Below are positions 23,110-37,600 of a DNA stretch of 64,000 nucleotides, one piece after another. Origin of the DNA: Dysidea avara (taxonomy: Eukaryota > Porifera > Demospongiae > Dictyoceratida > Dysideidae); NCBI RefSeq assembly GCF_963678975.1, contig NC_089279.1, forward strand, positions 33,072,660 through 33,136,659. The letters are read 5' to 3'. The position numbers and the translations under genes were made by a program. The stretch's first letter is position 1; each line of letters starts with the position of its first letter. The notes below the pieces were generated by a model, which saw nothing but the letters and a program-made list of their open reading frames with translations, searched no databases and had not been told where the DNA came from.

Positions 23110-26100
23110 CTGTCACACACAGCAAATAAAATAGAATCATTATATAAAATTTTGTGTGCATACCTGTTTGCTTGTTCCTCCAGTTACGTCTACTAGTACA
23201 GCAAAGGAGGTCAAGTGAGTACTATTACAAGTAATGAAGGTATCATTTACATCAACAACCACTACATTGTTGGTATCCCATCCACCAGTGACACTGTGAG
23301 AGACATCACAATTCATTTTTAGGCATGTACATGCATGCAGGAATACGTACCCATTTTGTGTTAAAGTGAAATTCCAAAATACACATCTGAGAGTACTCAT
23401 ATTAGCTCCTGTAATGTTCTCCTGTGAATAAACAAATAAAGTGAGATGGCACATCTTATCAGTGTAACTTACAGCATTGTGTTGTAACATTAAAATAATT
23501 GGTTCATCAGAAGACATTGGCATGGTGGAATTCCCAACTTGACTGGAAATCACTGAACTAACTGGAACTCCTTTGTTTGGCATACTCCTAAATAATAAGC
23601 AAATATATTTGGTTACAAGGTGCATGTATTACACAATTCAAGAATACTATATAGTATGACTTACAAATTCCTTGGTAAATAGTCCTCTATATTGGTGTAT
23701 TCAATATGAGCAATTGGAACCATTTTGTCACCTGATAAATAAAATATTATAGCCGTTTAGCAAATAATTAAGTTACCACATGTTTCTGATCTTTCTTTAA
23801 TTACACTTGCTGGTATAATAATAGCAGCATCATTTTCCACACCAATGTAACTAACAGTTTCGAGGTTAGATGCATTTCTCTTCTCAACTGAAATAGCTAA
23901 CAAAATAAATAATACACCAAATAAGCTAGGTAAAAAACCACATACACACATCACAAGAAAAAAAATTATTTTTGTACCTAAATTTTTTTCTTTAAATTTC
24001 ATACTGTTATTTCCAATGGTACTATTGATGTTACTAGCTAACAGTATGCCAAGTCTTTCCGTAATAACTATCAACTGTTGATTCTCTGTGCGGTTTACCT
24101 GCAATGATATACAATGATATAGCAGTGATTATTATAAAAAAATAGTATATGCTTACTTCTATTAACTGTAGATAACCAGGTTTATTACTGGAGTGGAGCA
24201 AATTGCTGTGGAGACCTACTGAAGTCTGCATGTATACATGTATATTGAATAATTATATAATATGATCAGTCACAGTTAAGCCCATTACTTACATTAATAA
24301 AACCATCCATATTTAATGTATCCGTGTTATTTTCAACAGCACTAAATGTGAAGTAATGAATGGTTGATATGGTGAACACATCATGCAACTCACTCTAAAA
24401 TATTTCTATTTATAACAATAACAGATTTCAGATCAAGAGGGAATATAGAATATGATCCCGGCGTGACTAGTTTAGCCAATTCCGTTTGTATTTTGTGTGC
24501 CATTCCAGGAAGTGCTTCATCACTAGAATTAACCAGTAGTGACGAGTTCTTATAGTGATAAAGATGATACTGGCCTTAGTTACATTATTAACTTGTACCT
24601 TTTCCAGTTCTTGATACACAACACTCCAACACTTCTTAACATTTGCTACTTCCCATTTACCTGATGAGTTGCATAGCCGTGATGCACAACCTGTGTAACA
24701 AATTCATTGCAAAAGTGAATCCTGGTAGCTACCCAATGAATTTTATACTTGGGCTTGGAATTTATGTAAATAAGGCCTCCAAAATTTTCACCTCAAATAT
24801 TTATACACACTTATCTGCTACATGTTATGTAGTCAAGGAAACCTAGGTATATATGTAATTTATTTGAATTTGTATAGTACCTGTTCCATTTGGACAGCAT
24901 CTCATAACTGTTTTATTACGTATTGCACCCGGCCATTCAATTCCAAACTCCTTATCTGTTTCTGCCTGGCAGACAGGATCTGGAAGTACCATCTATACGT
25001 ACATTAGACTTCAGGTACAAAATATAACTTACTTGCTGGATCAGATGAGAAGGTACAAGTGTCTTCAGACATATTCCCAGTATAGTCAATCATTCCATTA
25101 TTAGGAGCAGTAAGTGATGGGCATGACACTGAGGATTGTAGACAGAAACTATACATATTTACCCAATAAATAATACATCTCAGATATGCAGTACTAGACA
25201 ACAAGCCAGGTAATGATTCAGGGTTTGTGATGAGCCCTCTAGGGGGGCCTGGGGGCATGCCTCCCCAGGAAAATTTTGAATTTTTAGTGTTTGTAAACCA
25301 CATTCTGAAGCAAATTTAGCACTTTAAAAGAGTAAATTTTAAGATATTGCTTCATATATACACTGACTTTTATAACTTCCCTAGCTGTCACACTACCTTT
25401 CTACATGGTGTAAAGTCTAATTTCGTTTATACAGTTGATCAGGTTTTTACAGGCTTTGCCTTCTTACCTGTACCCCCAATAATAATAATAACCTACCACT
25501 CAGCAGAGCTGGAAGAACCTCCACTACACTGGTCATCACGTGCTTCAATCATTAGATGCACGAATATAATAGAGGATAAACAAGTGGTAACATGAAGTTG
25601 GCTGCACATCCTTTTACTGCATTAAAGGTTAGAATGGTTGGTGTCTATAAATTAGTGTATGTCATGACGACGCAACTACTATACGGAGCTACCTTATTAG
25701 TGTGTACCTATATTAGCTTAGCTAGGCATGTGCTCACATGACTGGCTAAGTTGGGCTGTAAAAATCTGCTACAGCAGTGGCCGTAGTGCTTCCACCGGCC
25801 CTGATTAACATAACTCCTGTTTGAAATGAAACACTTATCATCTGGTTACTCTGATTTTCATTCTTAATTTAGACTTCATGTGCTTTTGTTTTCTTCTACA
25901 GTGTGTTAAAGATAATGGTGTAGAGTAACCTTCAGCTATGAAAAGTAGTTTAACTGTTAGAACTCTTGACATAACATGTAAGAGTTGTGGTTAGGTTGGA
26001 GATTTAAAATCCTTGTCTGGTGGCATGTTTTCTTCTTTTTTATTTATAAATTTTATATAGTTAGAATCCTGTGTTTTAAAGCCTAAACTACAACTTGTTA

Positions 26101-29100
26101 TCATAGCTTGATAATTGTTGGCAAACAAGAAATGTAGTTGTTAATTACTAGAAACTTACACCTCCCTCGTGACTGTTGATATGACCATGTATAATCATGA
26201 GGCCATTATGCTCTTAAAGTTGAGCATTATGCTTTTGATTGTATAGTGCTCAAAAATAAAATATTATGCTTTCGCAAAATTATGCCACCATCATTGGCCA
26301 ATAATGACAGTTTATTGCTATATTCAGTGGCGTAGTCAGGAATAAAGTTTTACTGAGGTAAAGTTTATGCATTGACCAAATTGAGAGGGTCTGACACAAC
26401 TGATCCACAAACACTTTCAAGTTTGGTATTTGCAGGTTGACTGGTTGGATGGAAGAAACTGTTTCAGAAGACTCTGAGCATTTTTCTACATGTCATAAAT
26501 AATGCTCAACCTTAGTTAATGCTACAGCTTAGTTAATGCTACAGTATACCATGCTTCGATTATGAAACTAGCTATTTCACTCAGCACAAAAAGCTGACTT
26601 ATTTCGGAGATATTCTTAGAGGTCAGGCCATCCATGGACTGCAATGGAGGTCATACGCAGTTATGCACACTATACTTTATATTGATCTGTTGTGATATTT
26701 AAGTCGGAGATTATCTCTTTCATGTGATATTCAGCTGCATGTCAAGCTAGGAGTATGATGGAATGCTCCTTTGAGGAAAATTTTGAAAATAATTATATGC
26801 TTTGAAAAAAAGTTTTTAATTGTAGTGCTAATGCATCAGGGGTGGATCTAGGATTTATAAAAAGGAGGGGCTAACTGAAGGTACGAACCTCTTGGGTGGA
26901 GGTGTGTGAAGTACACCTCCCAGCATGCGAAGCATGCTGGAACTAGGGGGGTCTGGGGGCATGCCCCCCCCCAGGAAAAGTTTTGAAAAATATATGCTAA
27001 AATACTACAGTTTGGAGACATTTCCACATAAAATGCATATTTTTGCCTGTAGATATTTTATATACTGTATACTGCCTTCAGATTATAGGTATGGCTCTCT
27101 GCAGCATTTATTAATGGAAAGGTTTGTGTAGCTAGGTTCAGACAGCCAAGCACATGATGCACAACAATAGGTACATGTTAGAATAATAATGCTGAAACTG
27201 GAAAATTTTGAAATTTGAATGATACGAGATTGAATCTGAGAGCATTTCCAATGGAACTTGTGTACCTGAATTAAGTATTGCCATCCATAACAACTACACA
27301 AGTAAATGAATCAAGCCTTTTAAACAGACCAAAGCATTTAATTGTATGTATAGGTACAGGTAGAATTGGAAAAATTCCATAACAGAACCATCCACTGAAT
27401 GTTCTATTAGAGTAGTTAGGTGACTGCTCTACTAGAGTATCTCAATCTTATACAACTTCCATGCTGGTCCTGGTCCTTGTTGCATAACCTTTAGCATAAA
27501 TCCACTGATAATACCTTGAAAATGTTTATAAGGTGGATTTAGGAGTATTTGTATTATTAGTGATCATATAATTATGTTAAACTATAATTTCATTATAATA
27601 CTCAGCATATTGATCAAGTAAAGCCATATGAAGGGGGGCTTCAGCCCCCAAAGCCCCCCCCCCCCCCCCCCCCCGGATCTGCCCCTGTGCATGATGTGAT
27701 CAATTCAGTAGCTCAATGTAGTGCCATGCAGTTGACTCATTGGAAAGTAATTTAAAGACAATCAGTATAAAAGTAAATGATTTAGACCAAGCAGTGTAAT
27801 GAGAACAGTGGCTATAATCTGTACTAAGAGTACATTAGGATGGCTGTTCTATTAGAGTATCTCGACCTTTTTGATACAAATTCAAGTAGCTGAAAAGTGG
27901 TTCAGCCAATGCCAGGCTTTGTCACCGTGGGCTCAGGCCCTGCTTAGTACTACAGCCACATGGATTCTATTATGTGTGGTACGGTAATGCTGTTTTAGTA
28001 AACGTTTGAGTAGAAAATTAGGGGTGCCACTGAAAACTCAGGCTGCTCAGCCTGAATTGTTAAGCATTTTTTTACCGAGGCAGCTGACTCGGTTGCCTCA
28101 ATGGTAGTTACGCCATTGTATATTAGTCCATTTACATTTTTGTTTCAGCTTCAAATAGTTTTAGGGTCATTCCATGTCAAATCAACAAGGAATTTAGGGT
28201 CACCTCTCGGATTTTGACGAAACTTGGTGTGTTTGTAGTACCTGTGGTGCTTATCACTCATGCTAATTTTTAGCTCCATACATTCCATAGTTTCTGATTT
28301 ATGGCCACAAATATTTTGAACATTCCATGAAAATTTGGTCCATCTCTAGTTATAAAATTGATTGTAACTTTGCACTGTGTACATATTTTTAAACACAATT
28401 TTCACTGATGGAAGACTGTTGATTGACCTTTCCAGTGATCCCTAAATTATGGGATATCTACTTAATTATGGTTCAAAAGTACTTCATTGAAAACTTTAAT
28501 CCTTTATATTTTGAAAAATGCTGCTTGAAATTTTTCAAATTCTTTTGAGAATAATGATTGGGTCATAGTCTATGTTTGATAAAATGTTTGTGGTGGGACC
28601 ACAATGAGCTCAAGAGATATAATGAATTGTGTTGTGGTATGCGGTGGAATTTGCAGTCTATTATTGATGTATTGGAGTGTACACCTCCAATAACCACTCA
28701 CAACAAGGCCATGCCTAGTTTGTCTTACAGAGTGAAGGTGTCTAGGTACATTGCAACCTGTATTAGTGACCACCTGTATTGAAAGACCATCTATGTGCTG
28801 CAGTTAATTTATATTTTAATTGGATCTTAATGTATAGCACCAAAGCATCAATCTTTTCTAGCAAATCCAAAAATGGTCCTTATTAGACAGGTTGACTATA
28901 AATGAGATCATCATGCATCCATCTCTTCAGTTATACCTTATTTATTCAGTAAAATCTTGCTGTAGTGAACTTACATACATATCCCCACTCTGCACTATTC
29001 AAGTTATGTACATGGCTGCATAGGTACAACAGACCTCCTCAAAAAGGATATCTGGGTACCTTGATAACCTCATGATCTTACTTTATAACTGTACGTACAT

Positions 29101-31538
29101 TTTGGACCCAAGACAAGTCTGTGGTTTCTCAAAAAAGAGCACTTCGTCAATGGTCCAGGGAATAGAAGAGTTACACTATATACAGTAGATGTATTACTTG
29201 TACCAAGAGTTTTTTATATTATTAACACTTGCTCAATGCGTGATTTATAGTACTGTAATTACTAACATTAATGGTTTTTCAAAGTATTTTGTGTTCACGT
29301 TTTGAGATCAGTACAGGTAAATGTTCAATATGTGGTCAACATGTTTATTTCCTATGTGAGTATGTGTATGAATTTATGACTTGATCTTCAAAGTGGCCGT
29401 GAATGTAAAGTAATGTAGTAATTAATTTCACACATTAAGGTACAATTAATGCATGTATATGGTAAAACCCCTCCATTGCTAGGAGTACGTATAATAAAGT
29501 GCTCATATTACAGAAGCCACAGAAGTATCTTGGTCTAAACGTATGTGCACCGCTAGAGTGGGAGTACAGTGTATAAACAGGTGTCCTGGTTATCAAGGTA
29601 TCCAGGTATCCCTTCTGAGGAGTTCTGTTGTGTGTACCTATGCAGCCACATACGAAACTTAAATATGGCTAAGTCCACCACAAAGGGATTCAACTTAATA
29701 AAGAAGGTACTTGTGAAGAGATGGTACAACATTTACATGATGTTTATGGACACATGGTGGTAAGATCTATAATTTATAGTCAACCTGTCTAATAAGGACC
29801 ATTGATGCTTTGGTGCTATACATCAATGAAGTATAACTTAACTGCAGCACATAGATGGCCTTTCAATACAGGTGGTCACTAATACAGGTTGCAATGTACC
29901 TAGACACCTTCACTCTGTAAGACAAACTTGGCATGGCCTTGCTGTGAGTGGTTATTGGAGGTGTACACTCCAATGCAGCAATAATGGACTGCAAATTCCA
30001 CCGCATACCACAACATAATTCATTATATCTCTTGAGCTCATTGTGGTCCCACCACAAAAATTTTATCAAACATAGACTATGACCCAATCATTATTCACAA
30101 AAGATTTTGAAAAATTTCAAGTGGCATTTTTCAAAATATAAAGGATTAAAGTTTTCAATGAAGTACTTTTGAACCATAATTAAGTAGATATCCCATAATT
30201 TAGGGATCACTGGAAAGGTCAATCAACAGTCTTCCATCAGTGAAAATTGTGTTTAAAAATATTCACACAGTGCAAAGTTACAATCAATTTTATAACTAGA
30301 GATGGACCAAATTTTCATGGAATATTCAAAATATTTGTGGCCATAAATCAGAAACTATGGAATGTATGGAGCTAAAAATTAGCATGAGTGATAAGCACTA
30401 CAGGTACTACAAACACACCAAGTTTCGTCAAAATCTGAGAGGTGACCCTAAATTCCTTGTTGATTTGACATGGAATAGGCCTTAAATACTAAATATGTGT
30501 TTCATTGCTACGTATGTACCGAATTTTGGAAAACTGTCGATCTACACACAATACTACTTTTGTAATGAAACACACATAAAAACAATGGGTAAAAAATGCA
30601 AGTTCCAGAAAACAATTTATGCAAGTTTTTATTACCTCACTGGTTGGTGAATTAACACTCCAATGGATAAATCCTGGGAATAATCATGTTTGCCTACTCA
30701 TAGGGAGTTAAAAAATCCTTGTTTCATCTCCATATATGAGAAGGGTTTCTGAGTTACAGACATTTGTTTACATTGCGGTGACGAAAGAATTTACCGACGA
30801 TTGTTCTTCAGTGAATCCGCCTTCCTTCTTAAACACAGACGCATACCTTGGGAAAACAAAAAAAACTATACCTTGGTGGATTCACAAACTCATGGCGAAC
30901 ACAATGAGCCAAGAGTCAACTCTGTACACTGTTGTATCAGTATGGTTTATGTAAGCACCTGTAGACTATTTTCTCGATGGCTTCTGTACATATCGATTTA
31001 TTTGCTTGTATGGCTGTCTAGTGCTGTATTTCCCACACTGCTCAACTTATGAAGCTGAAACTTAGCCAGTCGATTCCTCTGTCCCTACAGCCAACAAAGA
31101 ACAAATTTGAAAAATGTGCAGATATTGATGGTTTTCTAAAATTAGGTCATATATGTGACTGGTGCATTGCAGTAGTACAACTGTGCCAGAGACTGCTGAT
31201 CTATTAGAATTTCTGACTGCTCTATTAGAGTATCTCCATCTTTTAAAATGGAACTGTGATGTTAAATAATTGTTTCAAAAGCCAACATAATTCTCCATTC
31301 CCACACTTAACCTGCACCTATCATTTCTGAAACTGCACCAGCATAATTGGTGCATTCAAACCATGCATTGCCAATGTTACTGGCATGTAATTGTTGTCAT
31401 TTGTATTGCTTCAGAGTGTGGTCTCTATAGGACATGAGTGTGGTACTAGGCAATTTAGAGACCACATCTTTAGCAAAGTTCAGATTCATACGTTATACAG
31501 AACAAGCAAGCATGGTTGAGGAAATTGTGTGCATGTGT

Positions 31539-31603
<65 letters not shown>

Positions 31604-34600
31604 TGTGTGTGTGTGTGTGTGTGTGCGCGTGTGTGTGTATTTGTGCATATTAGTGAGTGTGTGTGTGCATCCATGCAATGCATGTACGTACATACGTATA
31701 GAAATATGAGTTGAAAAGTGTTTGGAAGATAGAAACGTATTGTAGGTTATTAGCATCCCCAATAGAAATACACAGTAATCAAAATGAATTTAGGTTGGGA
31801 AAAGGCCAATGGGTGACTCATTTTCTGCATTGAGTGCTTGTATAAAAGTTACTACCTTTCGTGCACATGGCCTCGGTTCCACTCCAGATTTTATCACTCC
31901 GACAAGTTCTATTCTCACTACCATTTAGCTCATAACCTTGGTCACATGAGAAGGTACAAGTGTCTTCAAACATATTCCCAGTACAATCAATCATTCCATT
32001 ATTAGGTGCAGTAGCAAGTTGCTGACAGGACACTACAAAATTACAGTTATCAATTACATAAGTAAGCCATTGTGTAGTACATTTACTTGATTAAATGCTG
32101 CACCTCAAATAGGCACTGCATTTAAGTAATAGTTGTACTGTGTCAATGCTGCAACTAATAGTTGAATCTTTGTAGATGTGAGATTTAAGAAGGTAGCTAC
32201 TTACCCTTGGGTTTAATGGTAGACTATCTCTTAGTAATATTTCAATAAGAAAAAAAAAAGGCAATGGTCATTCTACATTGTGCAATATGTTTCATCTGCT
32301 TTCCCTCGTTTTATGACATAGTGCAATGAAATATATAAATACATACTGAATAGTAGCTACACTTTAAAGCTGCATATACTTATGTAAGACTCCTCCTTGA
32401 GCAGAAGCTGCCATAGAATAAAAGCCACACAAAACCTTGACATTAAGCTGATACTAGCTGTGGCATTTAACCAAGTAAATAGTAAAATTATACAAACATA
32501 AGTTAGTACAGTGTAATACAGGGGAAACCTGTGTGTTAAGGATACTTTGGTACCAACCAGTAGTGTATTGATTTTCCACATCACATTACATGTTAAAGGA
32601 TACTTTGGGACCATGTGTTCATATTATGCTAAAATGTCCTGATTAACAGGTTCCAGTATAAACAAGTGATACACACACACTTACCAGGTGTACACATCAC
32701 ATCAGTACCATTCCAGGTTGTGTTACTTTGACAGGTCCGAGTTTCATTACCATTTAACTCATAACCTTGATCACATGAGAAGGTACAAGTGTCTTCAAAC
32801 ATATTCCCAGTACAGTCAATCATTCCATTATTAGGAGCAGCAAGCGATGGACATGACACTGAGGATTGTAAACAGTAAACTATGTTAACCTACTGTTGTA
32901 ATTTAATTATGTGATTTTAGAATTATTATTGTATTTAAATAAATTCAGTTGCTTTGTTGTAATTATTGAACTTGTACCTTGATGATTCGACTCTTAACAA
33001 AATATGGTGTCAGAAGTGTCCTTTCACGCCTAATGTGAGTTTGAACTGTGTTCCTATTGTGATATTTTAGTTTCATGATATTGCCATGAATAACCATCGC
33101 TTTACCAACTGTGCACATGACCAAGAGTTTAGCAAAACCTCCCGAACCTCTTAACCTTGAGGACAGAAGTAGGCGGGGAGACAACTGGAACCAATTCAAG
33201 CGGGACTGGTTGTATTACGAGACTGCAGCCAAAATCGACAAGGAAGACGGCTCTGTAAGAGTAGCGCAACTCCTGAATGTAATCGTAAAGGATGGCCAGG
33301 ACATGTTTGACACATTTACCCTATCAGAAACAGACTGGAAAGATATTGCAAAGGTCCTTTAAGAGTTTGAAATAAGGTGCACACCGGTAACAAAAGTGAT
33401 TTACAAGAGGTACATCTTTAACAAAAGAGCCCAAGAACCTGGAAAGTCCTTAGATCACTACTTGACGGCAATTATCAAACAAGCTGACTGGTGTCAGTAT
33501 GGAGGACTGACTGGTGTCAGTATGGAGGACTGACAGAGGAGCTGATCAGAGACAGACTTGTTAGTGGGATCCTGAATGATCAAGTTCGTGAAACTCTCCT
33601 CAGCAATACCGACATCACCTTTAGTCTAGGACCTGGCTTGAGTTTGTATGCACTTAATTTAGGAGAGGATAACTCAATTGTTCTTGGCTAATTTGACCCC
33701 AAGGAATAAGCTGGGATATGTGCCAAATGCTCTATCCGGGGCGAAATACCCAAAAATGACCATGCCCTTTTTTTGGAAGACATTTCACTTGTATTTTCTA
33801 AAACGCTGCAACTGTAGACTTGCTAAGGTGCTCAAAATGTTTATAATGGCCATATTTAGGGGGAACATTGAAGGATACAAAATGTATACTTGCAATTTGA
33901 TGTTAAATTTATTAAGTAAGGATAAATAATGCATGTTATGACCTAATTAGTACATGCAACTGCGACACCTGCATGCATATACCTGATAAATCTAGTTATA
34001 GGAGGTCAGCTGGGCATGCATGTAGCTACATGCCTAAAAATTGAGATAAATGCCAGCACAGCTGCATGCCTAAAATTTTATTAAATGAGATAAATACTAG
34101 CACAGCTACATGCCTGTTATTTTTGGTTCTATTAAATGAGCAGTACAGCTGCTTATCTGTCATTTTGGTTCTGGCAAAGTGAAAGAGGCTCCCTTGTTTA
34201 TATAATAAAGCAAGAACTACAAGATCTGGAGAGAGAAAGGTCCATCACCAGTGTAATGGTAAGACAAAATAAACATGCAATTTCTGTGGGCTAGATTTTA
34301 AGTAGTGAATGGTGATACTCCATGTTGAGAAACACATTTCCCTACAGGATGAGGTACGACTTACTGCTCCTTGTGCTGCACCAAAGGCAATCAACCTTGA
34401 TGAGTGTATCCTATGTCAAAAAAAGAAGCGATCTGAATACCTCTCTAGTGGTGAAACTGGCAGGAGTTGTATTGTTTCACTTGCCAAACAAATAGAGAGT
34501 AGTGACATTCGGGCAGCTAGGGTCCTCCAACTGACAGTGTCAGAGCAAGGTATCATTAAATACCATGCCTCTTCATGCTACAGAAGTTTTCGGAGGGATG

Positions 34601-37600
34601 TGACAAAAACTGTTAGCACATTAGCTCAACCAGAGCAATCTGAATCACCTGAGCAGGCCCAGGGACTTGGAAATGATCCAACAGAACAGCGATGCAAAAG
34701 ATTTAAGCCTAGTGAAGCTATAAATGTCTGCATTTTTTGTGGAGCAGATCGCAAGACTGTCAAGCAAAAAAAGATTCACACACTATACAGAGTCTGTGAA
34801 AAACCAATGGCCCAAAAACTATTGAATGCAGCTATGTTATTTAAAGACCAAGTCTACACTGAGACAGCAGCAATGTGTGATGTAAATGATGTTTTGGCAG
34901 CTGATATCTTGTACCATGACTACTGTTGCAAGGCCTATATATTTCAATAAATATCAGGCTAAAATAGCAGAAATAATGGGGAACCTTGAAATGGAGGACT
35001 CGGTAGCTGCCAAAGATGATACTTTCAAGGCTAGATTCTTGGCCCTTAATCTTGATTTCAGCAAGTCAGCACACAGTCTGACATCCATCAGAGATAGGTT
35101 AAATGAAGGTTCAGCTGATATAGTGTCTAACAGATCTGTGAAGCAATTAATCATTGAGCTATATGGTGATGCTGTCTGCTTTACATACCCAAGTAATAAA
35201 CGAAAATCCCAGATGGTACTTTGTACTAATAGCTGAACCTTCATTTGACCTATCTCTGATGGATGTCAGACTGTTCCAGTGATTTTAGAGAATTTTTGGT
35301 CATCTTCTACCAGCAAAAGTGCTTTCCAAGCATTCTATGTTGAATGGCTCACCACCAATTATCATGGCTCCAAACCTTTATATCTTGGTATATCACCACA
35401 AGCATGGATAGTGTCGGCTGGTTGTGCTTCTGTATTTCCTCAGCTCAACTGCACACATGAGGAAGCTGATGACAGGATGATGTTTCATATACAAGACATC
35501 TTAAGTCGCCGGTCGGGACCTACATCCATGACACTGTCATCAGGTGATACAGATGTCTTTGTGTGCCTACTGTACCACCTTACAGTGAATTGGAGAGACT
35601 TTGGTCTACAAGAACTCTGGCTAATTCGCAATTCTGGAATGAGAAGAGTGATCGTGCCACTCCATGACATTTGCAGTGCATTGGGAAATGACTTGATCAA
35701 GTGCCTTCCAGCAATTCATGCGCTAACTGGATGTGATATCACCAGCAAGATAGCAACCAAGTCTGCAGCCCTAAATGCCGTTCAGAAACCAGGAAGTTTT
35801 TCTTTGGTGCTTGATTTGAACTCTCCAGAGCTAACAGAAAGCTCAATACAGATGGCAGAGACATTCTTGGTCAAATGTCTCAAACCGACAACGGATCTGG
35901 AGACATTTGATGACCTACGTCTTGCTACATTCAATAGCAATGCCCTCAAGTTGGACTTTGCAAGAACTGCTTGCACCTCAACCAATGCAAGGAAGCATAT
36001 TCATAGAGCATACTATCAAGTGCAGCTGTGGGTTCAAGCACCATTTAGAGATGCCACTTTGACCATGGATGCTGAGGCTTATGGTTTTGAAAGAAGGGAA
36101 AATATAATGGTACCTGAGATTGTGATCTAGCTCTAAACCTGAAGGCCTGCCAGATCCCTGCACATGTGGCAAGTGTGCTCGCAAGAATGGGTGTTGTTGC
36201 AGAGTAGCTGGAATTAAGTGCTGCAAGTACTGTAAATGTAAGGGAGGTGACAGTTGACAAAACCCAATTACTGAATAAACATAACATTATTTATAATCAT
36301 GTTTGCATTTTATTGTAATGCTAAACTCAATGATACATCTATATATACTCTATATTCTTCATTTACCCCCTAAATATGGCCATTCTAAACATTTTGAGCA
36401 CCATAGGAACTACAGCAATGTTTTAGAAGATACAGTGATATGTTTTCCAAAAAAAGGGCGTGGCCATTTTGGGGCATTTCGCCCCAGATAGAGCATTTGG
36501 CACATATCCCATCTTATTCCTTGGGGTCAAATTAGTCTAGAACAGTTGAGTTATCCTCTCCTAAATTAAGTGCATACAAATTTAAGCCAGGTCCTCCACT
36601 ACTTAGACAAAGCCACCAAACTATTAAAGACAAGTGAAGTCACACACTTCCAAGCTCAGGACATGGCAGTCCCCGGAGACAGGAAAACCAGAGAAGGGGA
36701 AAATACAGCTGGCAGGTAACTCTGACAGTTCACAGAAGCTGTGTCATTATTGTGGCAGAAGGCATGCATTCAGAAAAGAAGCCTGCCCTGCTTTTGACAA
36801 ACAACGCCTTATTTGCAGAAAAAGGTCATTTTGCTAGGAAATGTTGTTCATCAAAAGCTCATTACGTTGAAGATAAGAACAGTGGTGACGAGAAAGTCTT
36901 TTCATTCACGCAGTTATATCCCCTGCTAACCAGTCAGCTCTCGTAACCTGCACAATCAATGAAGTTGTAAAGTAAGCTTTGAGATAGACACGGGGGCCTC
37001 CTGTAACATCTTGCCCCTTGCTGACTATATCAAGGCCACAGGAGACAAGAAATGTACACAGATCAGCCCAACCAAAACCTGCCTTACTATGCACAATAAC
37101 TCCAAGGCAACACCAATGGGCAAAGTCATGCTTCGAGTATAACAAAGTTGTCAGATACATTGTTTGTATTTTTTTGTTATGAGGTCCTCTGTGATGCCAA
37201 ACCTAGGAAAAGGGAGCTCCATAGGGATGAAGCTTGTTCAGATCCTGGACTGTGACAACATTCACTTTGTCACAGCAGACACACCGGGCTCACCAACTAC
37301 CCTGAGTGATCCCATACTGTGTCAGTATAGTACTCCAATGTGTTCAGTGGCATTGGCAAACTCCCTGTAGAATACACAATCCAAATGTACTCAGACAAAG
37401 TGCCTGTGGTCAATCCACCTTGCTGGCTGCCGGTTTCCTTAAGAGGGATAATATTCAAAGCTGAATTAGATACAATGGTAGCCAAGCAGATCTGACGGAA
37501 CCCACTCCATGGGTGTTGAGCATTGTGGTGGCACAAAAGAAAGATGGTAAGGTACGCATATACTTAGATCCACAGCACCTCAATAAGGCAATTATGCGGA

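Noticed and set aside
27652..27674. Poly-C run as a possible assembly or sequencing artefact or G-quadruplex
   Set aside because: It sits in the C-rich end of a MITE family that contains such runs in other copies. The length may be inaccurate but does not need a separate explanation.
28558..28782. 74-codon frame duplicated in inverse at 29863-30087, possible conserved protein
   Set aside because: Both lie in the inverted arms of one transposon, so the similarity follows from the arms. No known domain and no splice context.
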